In this document: positions 1 through 7,953 of the stretch, in pieces
Layout of the letters: each line of letters opens with the position of its first letter
Position numbering within the stretch: the first letter of the stretch is position 1
Virus record (IMG/VR): IMGVR_UViG_3300042691_030813
Span: 1 to 22,048 of that record
From: a virus
DNA: 22,048 bases
Strand: one strand, 5' to 3'
Program-made: the position numbers and the translations under genes
Notes under the pieces: model-generated
Told to the model about the DNA's origin: nothing
Seen by the model: the letters and a program-made list of their open reading frames with translations, nothing else
Database searches by the model: none

Positions 1-490
1 CATTTGGCAAGTTAAATGATGGTACAAAAGCGTTTGTAGTTACAGAATCAACTACCCTAACACGGTAACCGTTTACAGGGTCTTTGATCAAAACACCGTA
101 ACCTTGCGCCAAACCAGCTGCTAAAGCACCAGTTACGTTAATTAGTGATACAGTGGATGAAGCCGCTGTAACTCTTTGAGTGCCTTCGATGATTTGAGTA
201 CCAAAAAAGCTTTTTGCAATATCTGACCATTGAGGCGCAGCACCTTCAGTGCCGGAACCTTTCAGGTAGAATGAAAGTGAAGCTGTTGGATTTTCGCCGC
301 CTTGAATAGACGCTGCTCTACCAATAGAAGCCTTGATTTCAAGGTTTTCAATTTGATCATAATTTGGCTCAATACTAAAATCATCTTGAAGTGGAACATA
401 ATCGCCACTTGTTTGAGGTACTCTTAAAAGATTTTGCGTAACTTCAGTGACTACGCCTAAAACTGAATTTCTGCTGGAAATAGTAGCCAT
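1..490 (-). CDS. Tail tube-like protein (3' end outside window)
   Basis: The N-terminal 163 residues are visible and the rest lies beyond the left edge. ATG at 490 is preceded by a strong GGGAG Shine-Dalgarno. The protein opens MATISSRNSVLGVVTEVTQN and continues with a beta-rich, low-charge sequence. Its pattern of short beta strands (EIKASIGRAASIQGGENPTA, then ASLSFYLKGSG) resembles siphovirus and myovirus major tail tube proteins, which stack as hexameric rings. Its position right after a putative tail-completion gene supports this. A tail-sheath-like or other tail structural protein remains possible because the C-terminus cannot be seen. Confidence 0.6.
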   Translation of the reverse strand, partial: MATISSRNSVLGVVTEVTQNLLRVPQTSGDYVPLQDDFSIEPNYDQIENLEIKASIGRAASIQGGENPTASLSFYLKGSGTEGAAPQWSDIAKSFFGTQIIEGTQRVTAASSTVSLINVTGALAAGLAQGYGVLIKDPVNGYRVRVVDSVTTNAFVPSFNLPN

Positions 491-500
491 TTAATTCTCC

Positions 501-956
501 CTAAGGTGTAAGATCTTCAAAATATTCAAAAGCGAAATTAGACTGCAAAACAAAGTATCTTGAATTCTCCAACGACAGAAATTCAAGACCATTGTCTCCG
601 ACGTAGCGAGCCCTTGCCGCTTTATTATTTAGGCTAGGATCTCTTTCAATAGCCCTAATAATAAGAAATTGATCTTCTAAAATGTCTTTTTCTATAGATT
701 CTCTTCTGTTTGTATCATGCTCTGTTGATGACACCTGTCTTGTAAGAACTATAGCCATTTCTCTATCTATGCTTAACTGACAACTAAGCAATCTTTCCGT
801 ATTTGTCCCTGGTCCAAAAGCAATCGCAAAACCTTTTTTAAGGATTACATTTGAAGTTTTTTCAATCTCGTAAGGATTAGGAATTTGTTTATATCCAGCT
901 ATTGAAGCCGCTATAATAGACTCTAATTCTTCTCTAATGTTTGTAATTTTAGTCAT
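501..956 (-). CDS. Putative tail terminator / tail-completion protein
   Basis: A 151-residue soluble protein starting MTKITNIREELESIIAASIA. An N-terminal amphipathic helix is followed by alternating strands. The end, reading FVLQSNFAFEYFEDL, is like the final strand of small tail-terminator or minor tail proteins. Its length and position (after the connector-region protein and just before the tail tube) fit a protein that caps the tube at the neck. It begins 3 bases after the upstream stop with an AGG Shine-Dalgarno. The function is inferred mainly from position and length. The coding assignment is secure, the role is tentative. Confidence 0.55.
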   Translation of the reverse strand: MTKITNIREELESIIAASIAGYKQIPNPYEIEKTSNVILKKGFAIAFGPGTNTERLLSCQLSIDREMAIVLTRQVSSTEHDTNRRESIEKDILEDQFLIIRAIERDPSLNNKAARARYVGDNGLEFLSLENSRYFVLQSNFAFEYFEDLTP

Positions 957-958
957 TA

Positions 959-1813
959 CTACCTAGTAAAAAATGTTTGAGAATGACGCTGCTCTACTGG
1001 AGATAAAAAACCATCTCCATTCCTGTCAGTCTCAAAATACTTAAGGTTTATTGCCTTGATATAAGATTCTAATGCTAATTTCTTAGCTTCATTGTATGCG
1101 GAACCTAGCCCGCCGTAAATGATTTCTGCAGTTTTATGTATGCTTGCCTCAATTAAAAGAGACCAATCAAAAAGCTGCTCTCTTCGCATGATAATAGACT
1201 TTGACCTTAACTCACGCTCAATAGCTTCTGCAGCTGAAATTCCTTGGTCTAACCAGTCAGTTTTTCCAGTTTCAAAAGCTGACATTAAATCAACGTTCAT
1301 TAAATCTGGGTAAAATGTAGCCAGATCATTATCAGTGCTATAAAGACTTCCTATATATGAAAGGCTTGTCTGAGCTTTCCAGTCAGCAGACCAAGTCCAC
1401 TTAGACCAGAATAAATCATATATAAAAGTACCAGTTAAGTTTGGAATATCGTTTGAATCTTGTTCAGATCCCCAACCTCTATCGTCTCTGTCTAAAACAA
1501 AAGAAATAGACCCATTTTTAAATAAAGAAGTGTCATGCAAATGGCTTTCTTGTGTTTCATCAATAACATCTTTAGTAGGAACCCAAGAATTACCATCCCA
1601 AACAGCTATAGAAGCATTTGATGATAAATTGTTAGTTGTGCCAACTTTAAAATATCTACTATTGAATGGTAGTTCTGTGCCTATGTAAATTGAATCAGTA
1701 GCTGATTTGTAATCAATTACAACATTGTGAGCGCCTCTAAAATCATTTAAAGGCTTGGAAATATCTTTTAGAATCCCATTGTCGCCCCAGATAACACGCT
1801 GTTTTCTATTCAT
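959..1813 (-). CDS. Structural/connector-region protein with C-terminal EF-hand loop
   Basis: A 284-residue protein, family not recognised. The first 150 residues are rich in Trp, Asp and aromatic beta-type segments. The second half is helical (ISAAEAIERELRSK and neighbouring helices). Near the C-terminus (about residues 263-274) is a canonical 12-residue EF-hand calcium loop: Asp at position 1, Asn at 3, Asp-Gly at 5-6, Leu at 8, Ser at 9, Glu at 12. A second Asp-rich segment near residues 107-118 (DRDDRGWGSEQD) is only partly loop-like. It sits between the appendage cassette and the tail-completion and tube genes, so a neck or adaptor role is likely. Start ATG at 1813 has an AAAGGT Shine-Dalgarno. 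Confidence 0.6.
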   Translation of the reverse strand: MNRKQRVIWGDNGILKDISKPLNDFRGAHNVVIDYKSATDSIYIGTELPFNSRYFKVGTTNNLSSNASIAVWDGNSWVPTKDVIDETQESHLHDTSLFKNGSISFVLDRDDRGWGSEQDSNDIPNLTGTFIYDLFWSKWTWSADWKAQTSLSYIGSLYSTDNDLATFYPDLMNVDLMSAFETGKTDWLDQGISAAEAIERELRSKSIIMRREQLFDWSLLIEASIHKTAEIIYGGLGSAYNEAKKLALESYIKAINLKYFETDRNGDGFLSPVEQRHSQTFFTR

Positions 1814-1823
1814 TATTTTACCT

Positions 1824-2021
1824 TTAACCTAAAACTTTGTTCCAAATACCTGATTTATTAGCCCATACATCTTTTGCAAGTTGCCATGCTCCACCAGAAT
1901 ACACATAAGCTTGTGTAACTAAAAACCAACTACCAGCCGCATATGCATATAGTAAAGTTAGGTACGATGTACCTTGCCAACTTCCAGTCCATTTACCTGA
2001 ATTGTTTCCCTGCCACGCCAT
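1824..2021 (-). CDS. Small Trp/Gly-rich structural protein
   Basis: A 65-residue protein of unknown family with seven tryptophans and repeated W-x-G/S-G motifs (GKWTGSWQG, AGSWFLV, GGAWQLAKDVW, SGIWNKVLG). The spacing suggests short repeated beta-hairpins, as in small virion appendage or carbohydrate-binding modules. No signal peptide or membrane segment is apparent. Its ATG overlaps the upstream stop by one base (TAATG), so it is probably translationally coupled to the 189-residue protein. A minor virion component is the most likely role by context only. Confidence 0.55.
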   Translation of the reverse strand: MAWQGNNSGKWTGSWQGTSYLTLLYAYAAGSWFLVTQAYVYSGGAWQLAKDVWANKSGIWNKVLG

Positions 2022-2590
2022 TACGTCCCATCCGTGGATGTAATCGTTCTAGCTCCAGCGGTATCAACGGTTCCAACTATTCTGTTTTTTGTTCCATCTA
2101 TTGATTTATAAATAGTTTGAATATTGCTGTTGAGACCTGTTGCCGGGTTGGCTACATATGCATATATAACCCTGAGCATTTGAGCCGCAGTCATTGAACT
2201 CTCTAGTACCGTATCCAGTGGATTACCTGAGCCGTCAACTGTTTCAGTTTTCAAAGCAAATTGTCTAACAACTTCAATTGAAAACCCGCCTCCAGGGAAA
2301 TTAAATGGGCTACTGTTATCATCAGTTAACAAATTTTCTACAATCGTAAACGTATAATTTTGCGCATATGGCCTTATTTTCCAACCATTTGTTAAAAAGA
2401 AATACGGAGTAATAAATACACTTCCGCCGAGTGGGTCACCGCCTACAGTAGTAAAAGCCTGCAAAAATTTTGCATTTGAAGAAGTAGCAACCCAATCTTT
2501 CCATCGTGAATAGATGTAGGTAGCTGTCAGAGTTGTGTCTGAAGCTCCTACTTCTATTAATTTTGCAGGACCATTGAAAGTTATCGCCAC
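2021..2590 (-). CDS. Phage structural protein, short paralogue of the 443-aa neighbour
   Basis: A 189-residue protein starting at GTG (2590), preceded by GGGTGA. Residues about 20-90 contain a YSRWKDW motif, a small-residue stretch ending in Lys-Phe, then AF, GGDPL and a conserved NGWKIRPY segment. This module recurs in structural proteins near phage fibre genes. The same order of features (YSKLKELW, then KFAFP, then a Gly-Trp segment) appears in the upstream 443-residue protein, so the two look like divergent relatives. Molecular role unknown; baseplate, neck or fibre-attachment part is plausible. It is followed by the Trp-rich protein with a TAATG overlap. Confidence 0.6.
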   Translation of the reverse strand: MAITFNGPAKLIEVGASDTTLTATYIYSRWKDWVATSSNAKFLQAFTTVGGDPLGGSVFITPYFFLTNGWKIRPYAQNYTFTIVENLLTDDNSSPFNFPGGGFSIEVVRQFALKTETVDGSGNPLDTVLESSMTAAQMLRVIYAYVANPATGLNSNIQTIYKSIDGTKNRIVGTVDTAGARTITSTDGT

Positions 2591-2605
2591 AAATTCACCC
2601 GTAAA

Positions 2606-3937
2606 TTATGGATTCTCGTAGTTACGCTCAAGACTTGCTACTAATGAAACTGAGTTAGACGCAGATCTAGTTATTAATCCAGTAGCTTTTACGTATTGGC
2701 CAGTTGATAACCCTATGGCAACAACTGTGATAGCAGCATCAGTTCCCGCTGTTCTTCCGCCTTGTACGTTTGTGTCATAAGCAAAAGTAAGACTCACACT
2801 AGAGACTCCACCAACAGTTCCAGACATCGGAGAACCAGCATCATTATTAACCAATAATGCATTTGTTGTACCGTAATTTCCGGCTGGATTTGTTGTATAG
2901 AATACCCTGTATACTGCATCAGCGTCGTTTTTTAAGTTATCGCCAAACTGAAGAATTAAAACAGCTGTGTATGGGAATGTTCTTTCTGTTCCTGTGTCAT
3001 CAACCATTACAATACGGTTAATGTCAGCTGTCAGGAAGTTATCTATATATGTACCGCCAGTGCTATCTAGCTTGGTCTTTAAGGTATCACCAACAAACTG
3101 CAAAAGTTCATTTGTGACCTTACCATTTTTAGTGCCAGCACCACTGTCGATGTCTGCATTCTGACGAAGTAAACGCTGAACGCCTTCATAAATCTGTTCT
3201 GCTGTCTTGTTATTGCCGTTGATAATTACATGAAAATCGCGGTTTACTCCGCCAATGCTTCTTTGCTGTGCTGCTGCATACCATGTAATGGTGACGCCGT
3301 AGCCAGAAACGGTTGTATCATTATTAGTAACTTTTAAATCAGCTGAGTTGGCAAGCGGGAAACGATATGCTTGATAGGTCATATCAGTAACGCCGATATC
3401 AGTCAAAGCAGCACTTGCATAGGACTTTTGGTACTCGCGTACAAATACTTTCATGTAATCGCGATAATCAAAATTCCCGTGAGTAGCATCTCCGTAAATT
3501 TTTACTGACTGATTTACCGGACCTTGAAGCTGCATATTTGTTGAAGATGCGCCCAAAGCTTGCTGAAAGTATGGCTGGTCAGTTGCGCCTATGCTACCAA
3601 GTGAAATAATTCCAGCCCACTCTTCCAGAGAAATACCAGCAGTATCTTTAACAGCCCAGCCACCGCTTCTTATTAAGTATCTGGTTGTGTCATTAAAAAA
3701 ATCCCAACCAGAAACCAATTCAAACTGCTCGTCTGTAATTGGAATCATTGGAAAAGCAAATTTCACATAAGTGCTATTAGATTTCCAAAGCTCTTTTAAC
3801 TTTGAATAAACACACTTTAACGTAACACCATCGTTTGAAAGATTGCCAGTAACGATAAGTCTTACAGTCTTGGCCGTCGTATCTATGACAATTTCGGTGC
3901 CGTCATTTAAATTATCCGGGTCAAAAATAAGCGCCAT
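2606..3937 (-). CDS. Large phage structural protein (fibre/appendage-associated)
   Basis: A 443-residue protein with ATG at 3937 preceded by AGGAGATATAGA, a strong Shine-Dalgarno. The N-terminal 130 residues carry the YSKLKELW / FAFPMIPITDEQFEL / SGGWAVKD module, also seen in shortened form in the 189-residue neighbour. The centre is mixed alpha/beta. The C-terminal third is Ser/Thr/Gly-rich beta sequence. It ends LERNYENP, and the adjacent 1075-residue fibre ends DRQYLNP, so both share an R-x-Y-x-N-P C-terminus. I infer a virion surface or baseplate structural role linked to the fibre. No enzymatic motif was seen. Confidence 0.6.
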   Translation of the reverse strand: MALIFDPDNLNDGTEIVIDTTAKTVRLIVTGNLSNDGVTLKCVYSKLKELWKSNSTYVKFAFPMIPITDEQFELVSGWDFFNDTTRYLIRSGGWAVKDTAGISLEEWAGIISLGSIGATDQPYFQQALGASSTNMQLQGPVNQSVKIYGDATHGNFDYRDYMKVFVREYQKSYASAALTDIGVTDMTYQAYRFPLANSADLKVTNNDTTVSGYGVTITWYAAAQQRSIGGVNRDFHVIINGNNKTAEQIYEGVQRLLRQNADIDSGAGTKNGKVTNELLQFVGDTLKTKLDSTGGTYIDNFLTADINRIVMVDDTGTERTFPYTAVLILQFGDNLKNDADAVYRVFYTTNPAGNYGTTNALLVNNDAGSPMSGTVGGVSSVSLTFAYDTNVQGGRTAGTDAAITVVAIGLSTGQYVKATGLITRSASNSVSLVASLERNYENP

Positions 3938-3947
3938 TCTATATCTC

Positions 3948-6900
3948 CTATGGGTTTAGATATTGACGGTCAATAATTTGGCTTATTGGAATAGATGTTC
4001 CTGTTGAAGTTAGCGTAGAACTCAATTGAAAGTTTTGATAACCAATACTCACAATGCTAACTATAATGGGAATATCTGAACTCCAACTATAGCCATAATT
4101 GAATGTGCCTGTAGTTACGTTCTCTTGTCCCGCAAGCTCACTCATGTCTGATACTTTATAGATTCGAATCTCTGTATTATTTTTTAAATTTGTAAGCTCA
4201 AAATTGGCAAGAACCGGTGGCTGATAATATGTGCCGTCATCAGCTTGAAAACGAGAAAATCCGGCAATACCGTTATCAGATCCGTCTACAATACGAACGC
4301 CTTTTAATGTCGTTCCGGCAGACCCAAATAATTGACCTCTTTGAGTTTCAAATGATGTACCTGCAACGCTAATCATAGATGGCCAAGCCATATTATGAAA
4401 ACTTGCATTTAAACTGTATGAATTTTGCGCGGTATTCCAAGAAATCCACTGCGCAATCTGGGCTGGAGTCGAAGAGTCAGTAACAGTAATCGTAATACTA
4501 TATTGCTTACCGTTCCAGGTAACAGGACTTGCGCCGTGGTTTGTTACCGTGATCCCCAAAGCCCCTGGATCAGTGTTGGAAATGGCGTTATCGACTTGAG
4601 CGAGAGGGAAGGCCGCGCCTGATTCGGTCAACGTGAAAGGTGCTTCGAATTCCGTGTATCCCGGTTTGCGGACACGGAGTGTTACCGCCGCATCCGAGTA
4701 CCAAGCTGGATAGAGCGTTGGGGATGTGCTTGGATTTCTGTCCAGAAGCTTGCCGTCACTATTTCTAAAGATGGCCGCCAGTGATCCAGATTGGATGCTA
4801 GATAATGTGACGGGCGGCTCATTGTATGGATAGTAGTTGTTCGTGACATCGGATGCCGAGGTCGTTCCGACGATGCTGATTGCCCTGAGAAGGTTGGCCG
4901 TGTTGGCCGTGGCGCAGATTGCCCGAATCCTGACCTTGACGCCACCGGGCGATATGCCAGTTTCCGCCGACAGGTTAGCGCCCGACAATGTTTTGAATGT
5001 GCCGCTGAATCCGGTGCCCTTATCAAGGTCGTACTGGAGCGTGAAGTTGCCGGTGTTTGTTCCGTTGAGGATCGGCGCAGTGTTTGCAAAGGCTGTAAGC
5101 CCTAAAATCCAGTAGTTCCATGTCCATGTTACTTGGTCGTTCAAGGCGCGAAGCAAAAGCCCGTTGTTGCCGTCGCGTTTGATCGAGCCAACGTCATCAG
5201 TGTATGCGTTGGTTGAAAACTCGCTTGCTGATTTTTCGGTGCCGCAGTTGACGGTTAGCCATACTTCTGTTGCGGACACTTCCTGCTCTTGAAAGTGAGT
5301 GCCGAAGGCTAGGAACTGTGTGGCAGTGTTGGGAACAGATGGGAGAGAAGTATAAGCCTTGCCGCCGCCCGCTGCTAATCTTTTGTAAAATGTAGTATTT
5401 GACCCAGTAGGGAAAGCCGCTTGATCGCTGTAGTTGCTAGCGTTGCCGCAATCGCTTACAAAAAGCTCGTCGCAGCTACCTACATTGTACGCCGTATCAA
5501 CCCCTTGATTTCCAGCCGCTTGATAGAGCCGATTTAAGAAAATTCGCTTGCAGTTTTGTACCTGTACTAGACGTCTTCCCCCCGTAATATCAAGTGGAGT
5601 GGCCCGGCTTCCAATATTCCTAATTCTAACATTCGATGACTGAGAAACAGCGTTTATAATGTAAAAAGTCGGCGGGACATTTGATTGCCAATAAGATGCG
5701 CCGTCAATGAGCACATCGATACAGTTTGTAAGAGTTATAAGGAATTGATTTCCCGTTGCGGCGGCGCACGTCTTCGCGTCAAATTTTATATTTGTAATTT
5801 TAATGGCACTAGTGCCTGTGATCGTGGCAGTTGTGCTGCCTGCATTACCAACAAGTATCGGATTTGTAATTGTGACATTTGTGCAGTAACTGATGTCAAA
5901 AGGGGTAATCGTCGCGTTAGATATGAGTAGCGGATTCTCTATTAATATCTGGTCGCTAAAAGAGACACCAAAACCGTAAGTACCTGAAGTCGCTCCGCTC
6001 GATCTAAAGGAGCAACAATCCTTAAATGTAATCTTCTGGCAATATGATGCTACAAAATGCAAGCTGTTGACGCTCAATCGACTAGCCGCACATTGTTCGT
6101 AGTAAACCTCTTTATTGTTTACTACTAGTGCGCTGCTACCGCCTTCATTGAACGCCGACTCAATTCCTGTACAGTATCTAGCACTTAGCAATGACGACCC
6201 AGAAGCACCAAAAGACCCGCAAAAAGCTGTGTACTCAAGATCAAGAATCCCTCCGCTAGACTGAAATGAGTACCTGTTAAGCGTGGTGGCATTTAATGTG
6301 TTGGCATTCCAATTTACGCTCGTTGAACTACTAACGTGGATGTTTGGGCAACGGATTCTTGCACCGCTTGGTGGAAGTTTACCAAAAGTAGCACCGCCGA
6401 ATGTAATCAAACCAGCGGCGGAACATGTGAAGAACCTGCCTCGGTCATCGGTTGCTATGTTAGTAGCTGAGAAATCAGCCGCAGGGCATAAACCCCACCA
6501 CTCATATACGCCACTGCCACTAGCTGTTTCGACTTGAATAGCAGGGCAAAATTCAGAAACGTAATATTGTAGGGTTTGCCCAGATGAACCTGATCCCGTA
6601 CCAAGTAGAAACATGTCTCCACGAGTTGTAATCTTTCCAAGCGTTGGAGCTAATGCCCTACCGGTGGAGCTGTTAGTCCCTTCCTCGCCAACGAAATGCA
6701 CCCACCCACGTTGACCGCCAGTTGCCGAGTTGATCGTGATCGTTGCGCCACCGGTAAACGTCAAAACGTCATTATCTGCCAGCGTTGTCGATTTAGTTCG
6801 CAGCTTCACAAAGCCACTAGCGGGCATAGCGCCGCCAGCCGTCGAGGGTGCAACACCAAGGGCAGTGAACACGCCTAGAAATTCGCCAACGTTTGATGCG

Positions 6901-7175
6901 CTTCGCGTTACGTCTGGTGTACCGCGTGTCCCAAGCGAAGGGACGTTGCCGCTAGATGCGTCGAAGGGAACCCACCACGTCTCCCTGGCGTCTATATTTA
7001 ACTCGCCTTCCGTTATGTCAATGTCACCGATTACAGCCGCATTCTGTCCCCACCGAACATCAGAGTTAATGGTAAGAACTGCACCGGAATTGATCGTGAT
7101 GTTTTCGCCATTCAATAAGGCAAGGTTTGCTGCATCATCGAAGTTGCTTGAGGTCAAAACTGTAATATTAGCCAT
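3948..7175 (-). CDS. Fibre/spike protein with parallel beta-helix
   Basis: A 1075-residue protein. An N-terminal attachment-like region (about 1-100, Gly/Asn-rich strands such as ENITINSGAVLTINSDVRW) precedes a Ser/Gly/Thr-rich region. Roughly residues 260-560 contain repeated short turns with stacked Asn, Ile and Val (for example CTNVTITNPILVGNAG and SQSSNVRIRNIGSR), typical of right-handed parallel beta-helix fibres and spikes. The C-terminal 250 residues look like small beta-sandwich domains and end DRQYLNP. The likely job is host receptor binding. Base composition is mosaic: about 4440-5360 and 6650-7000 are much GC-richer than the ends. ATG at 7175 overlaps the upstream stop by one base, with a weak GGGTGAG Shine-Dalgarno. 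Confidence 0.75.
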   Translation of the reverse strand: MANITVLTSSNFDDAANLALLNGENITINSGAVLTINSDVRWGQNAAVIGDIDITEGELNIDARETWWVPFDASSGNVPSLGTRGTPDVTRSASNVGEFLGVFTALGVAPSTAGGAMPASGFVKLRTKSTTLADNDVLTFTGGATITINSATGGQRGWVHFVGEEGTNSSTGRALAPTLGKITTRGDMFLLGTGSGSSGQTLQYYVSEFCPAIQVETASGSGVYEWWGLCPAADFSATNIATDDRGRFFTCSAAGLITFGGATFGKLPPSGARIRCPNIHVSSSTSVNWNANTLNATTLNRYSFQSSGGILDLEYTAFCGSFGASGSSLLSARYCTGIESAFNEGGSSALVVNNKEVYYEQCAASRLSVNSLHFVASYCQKITFKDCCSFRSSGATSGTYGFGVSFSDQILIENPLLISNATITPFDISYCTNVTITNPILVGNAGSTTATITGTSAIKITNIKFDAKTCAAATGNQFLITLTNCIDVLIDGASYWQSNVPPTFYIINAVSQSSNVRIRNIGSRATPLDITGGRRLVQVQNCKRIFLNRLYQAAGNQGVDTAYNVGSCDELFVSDCGNASNYSDQAAFPTGSNTTFYKRLAAGGGKAYTSLPSVPNTATQFLAFGTHFQEQEVSATEVWLTVNCGTEKSASEFSTNAYTDDVGSIKRDGNNGLLLRALNDQVTWTWNYWILGLTAFANTAPILNGTNTGNFTLQYDLDKGTGFSGTFKTLSGANLSAETGISPGGVKVRIRAICATANTANLLRAISIVGTTSASDVTNNYYPYNEPPVTLSSIQSGSLAAIFRNSDGKLLDRNPSTSPTLYPAWYSDAAVTLRVRKPGYTEFEAPFTLTESGAAFPLAQVDNAISNTDPGALGITVTNHGASPVTWNGKQYSITITVTDSSTPAQIAQWISWNTAQNSYSLNASFHNMAWPSMISVAGTSFETQRGQLFGSAGTTLKGVRIVDGSDNGIAGFSRFQADDGTYYQPPVLANFELTNLKNNTEIRIYKVSDMSELAGQENVTTGTFNYGYSWSSDIPIIVSIVSIGYQNFQLSSTLTSTGTSIPISQIIDRQYLNP

Positions 7176-7369
7176 TACTCACCCACAAGTTCCATGATTG
7201 CCAAATAATTGAAACTAATTAGCTTATAATAAATGTCTGAGATTTGCTTAATCCTATTGATCTTTATGATATCGCCATCAGGCATGATGATTGTTTTTTG
7301 ATTTGATTCGATAGATATAATTGCGCCACGATGTTGGCTGTCTGTAGTCTCTATAATTCTGTAAATCAT
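7175..7369 (-). CDS. Small hypothetical protein in the fibre cassette
   Basis: A 64-residue protein, not recognised. The first half is beta-rich with a short hairpin around IIMPDGDIIKI. The second half is helical (QISDIYYKLISFNYLAIMEL). It starts at ATG 7369, four bases after the previous stop, with AAGGA upstream. Its TAA overlaps the fibre ATG (TAATG), so the two genes are probably co-translated. That makes a fibre-associated or chaperone role possible but unproven. Confidence 0.5.
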   Translation of the reverse strand: MIYRIIETTDSQHRGAIISIESNQKTIIMPDGDIIKINRIKQISDIYYKLISFNYLAIMELVGE

Positions 7370-7373
7370 AGGT

Positions 7374-7625
7374 TTAAATCCTTAGCCAAAGATCGCCAGT
7401 GTTGCCAGCCCCACTTGGAGTATCTGTGCTAATTGTAATGTTCTTTGAAGAAATAGTTCCAAGGTTTTGTACTTTTGTATATTGAGCAGAAGTCAAGTGA
7501 TAATATTCGCCTGTTGTACCGCCTTGAAGTCCAGTCAAACTATTGTGACTTCCTCCGCCACCACCGCCAGTAGAAGTATTTACCAAGTCAAGGCAGCCAG
7601 TAAGAGGATTAAATTTAAATGGCAT
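7374..7625 (-). CDS. Small fibre-type structural protein with poly-Gly linker
   Basis: An 83-residue protein starting MPFKFNPLTGCLDLVNTS, followed by six consecutive glycines and then the segment HNSLTGLQGGTTGEYYHLTS. The HN-x-L-x-GLQGG-x-x-GEYYHLT pattern recurs in phage fibre proteins, where it occurs singly or in tandem. Here it stands as a short separate polypeptide, with a C-terminal ITISTDTPSGAGNTGDLWLRI segment like the last strands of fibre ends. It is tightly coupled to the gene before it: TAAATG junction, with GAGG placed before that stop. Likely a fibre-associated virion protein. Confidence 0.6.
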   Translation of the reverse strand: MPFKFNPLTGCLDLVNTSTGGGGGGSHNSLTGLQGGTTGEYYHLTSAQYTKVQNLGTISSKNITISTDTPSGAGNTGDLWLRI

Positions 7626-7877
7626 TTAAGACCTCACTGCTGAAACTAAATTTTCTTTTGTTGAATCAATATAGGTAACTGTAACAACTGATTTTGTAAT
7701 TGTATTCAATTTAAACGTATAAACTTCAGTTGAGTCAGTTGGATATGTAACTTGAACTTCATCATAAGATTCAGGAGCTAAACCACCGGCTAATGAAACC
7801 CTAACAGATGTTTTTCCTTCATCAGTTTCTATAAATTTAGATTTTTCAAGAGTGTTTATATTCTCGTCAAGAGCCAT
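7626..7877 (-). CDS. Small beta-rich phage structural protein
   Basis: An 83-residue protein. After a short charged N-terminus (MALDENINTLEKSKF) it is almost entirely predicted beta: the segments TSVRVSLAGG, YDEVQVTYPTDSTEVYTFKLN and SVVTVTYIDSTKENLVSAV form a typical small beta-sandwich. Similar small proteins commonly precede fibre genes in phages. It is the first gene after the terminator at about 7896-7938 and has its own AGG Shine-Dalgarno. Exact role unknown. Confidence 0.55.
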   Translation of the reverse strand: MALDENINTLEKSKFIETDEGKTSVRVSLAGGLAPESYDEVQVTYPTDSTEVYTFKLNTITKSVVTVTYIDSTKENLVSAVRS

Positions 7878-7895
7878 TTAAAAACCTCATGAAAG

Positions 7896-7938
7896 TTAAA
7901 AAGGTTGGCAAATAACCAATAGATCAAATGCCAACCTT
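7896..7938 (-). terminator. Intrinsic terminator after the capsid genes
   Basis: A perfect 10-bp inverted repeat (AAGGTTGGCA at 7901-7910 and TGCCAACCTT at 7929-7938) with an 18-base loop. Read on the minus strand, the right arm runs into a stretch of five Ts followed by TAACTTTC. It lies just after the stop of the capsid-associated gene ending at 7954 and before the 83-residue gene starting at 7877. The plus-strand side lacks a good T tract, so the minus direction is favoured. Confidence 0.7.
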
Positions 7939-7953
7939 CTATCTAAATAACTA

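Noticed and set aside
4682-5089. 135-residue minus-strand ORF in another frame of the fibre gene
   Set aside because: It lies in the GC-rich patch, which lengthens off-frame ORFs. Its sequence is Ser/Arg/Thr-rich and low-complexity, and the fibre frame is continuous and beta-helical there.
6730-7197. 155-residue plus-strand ORF antisense to the fibre gene
   Set aside because: No family resemblance, no Shine-Dalgarno and wholly antisense to a clear structural gene.
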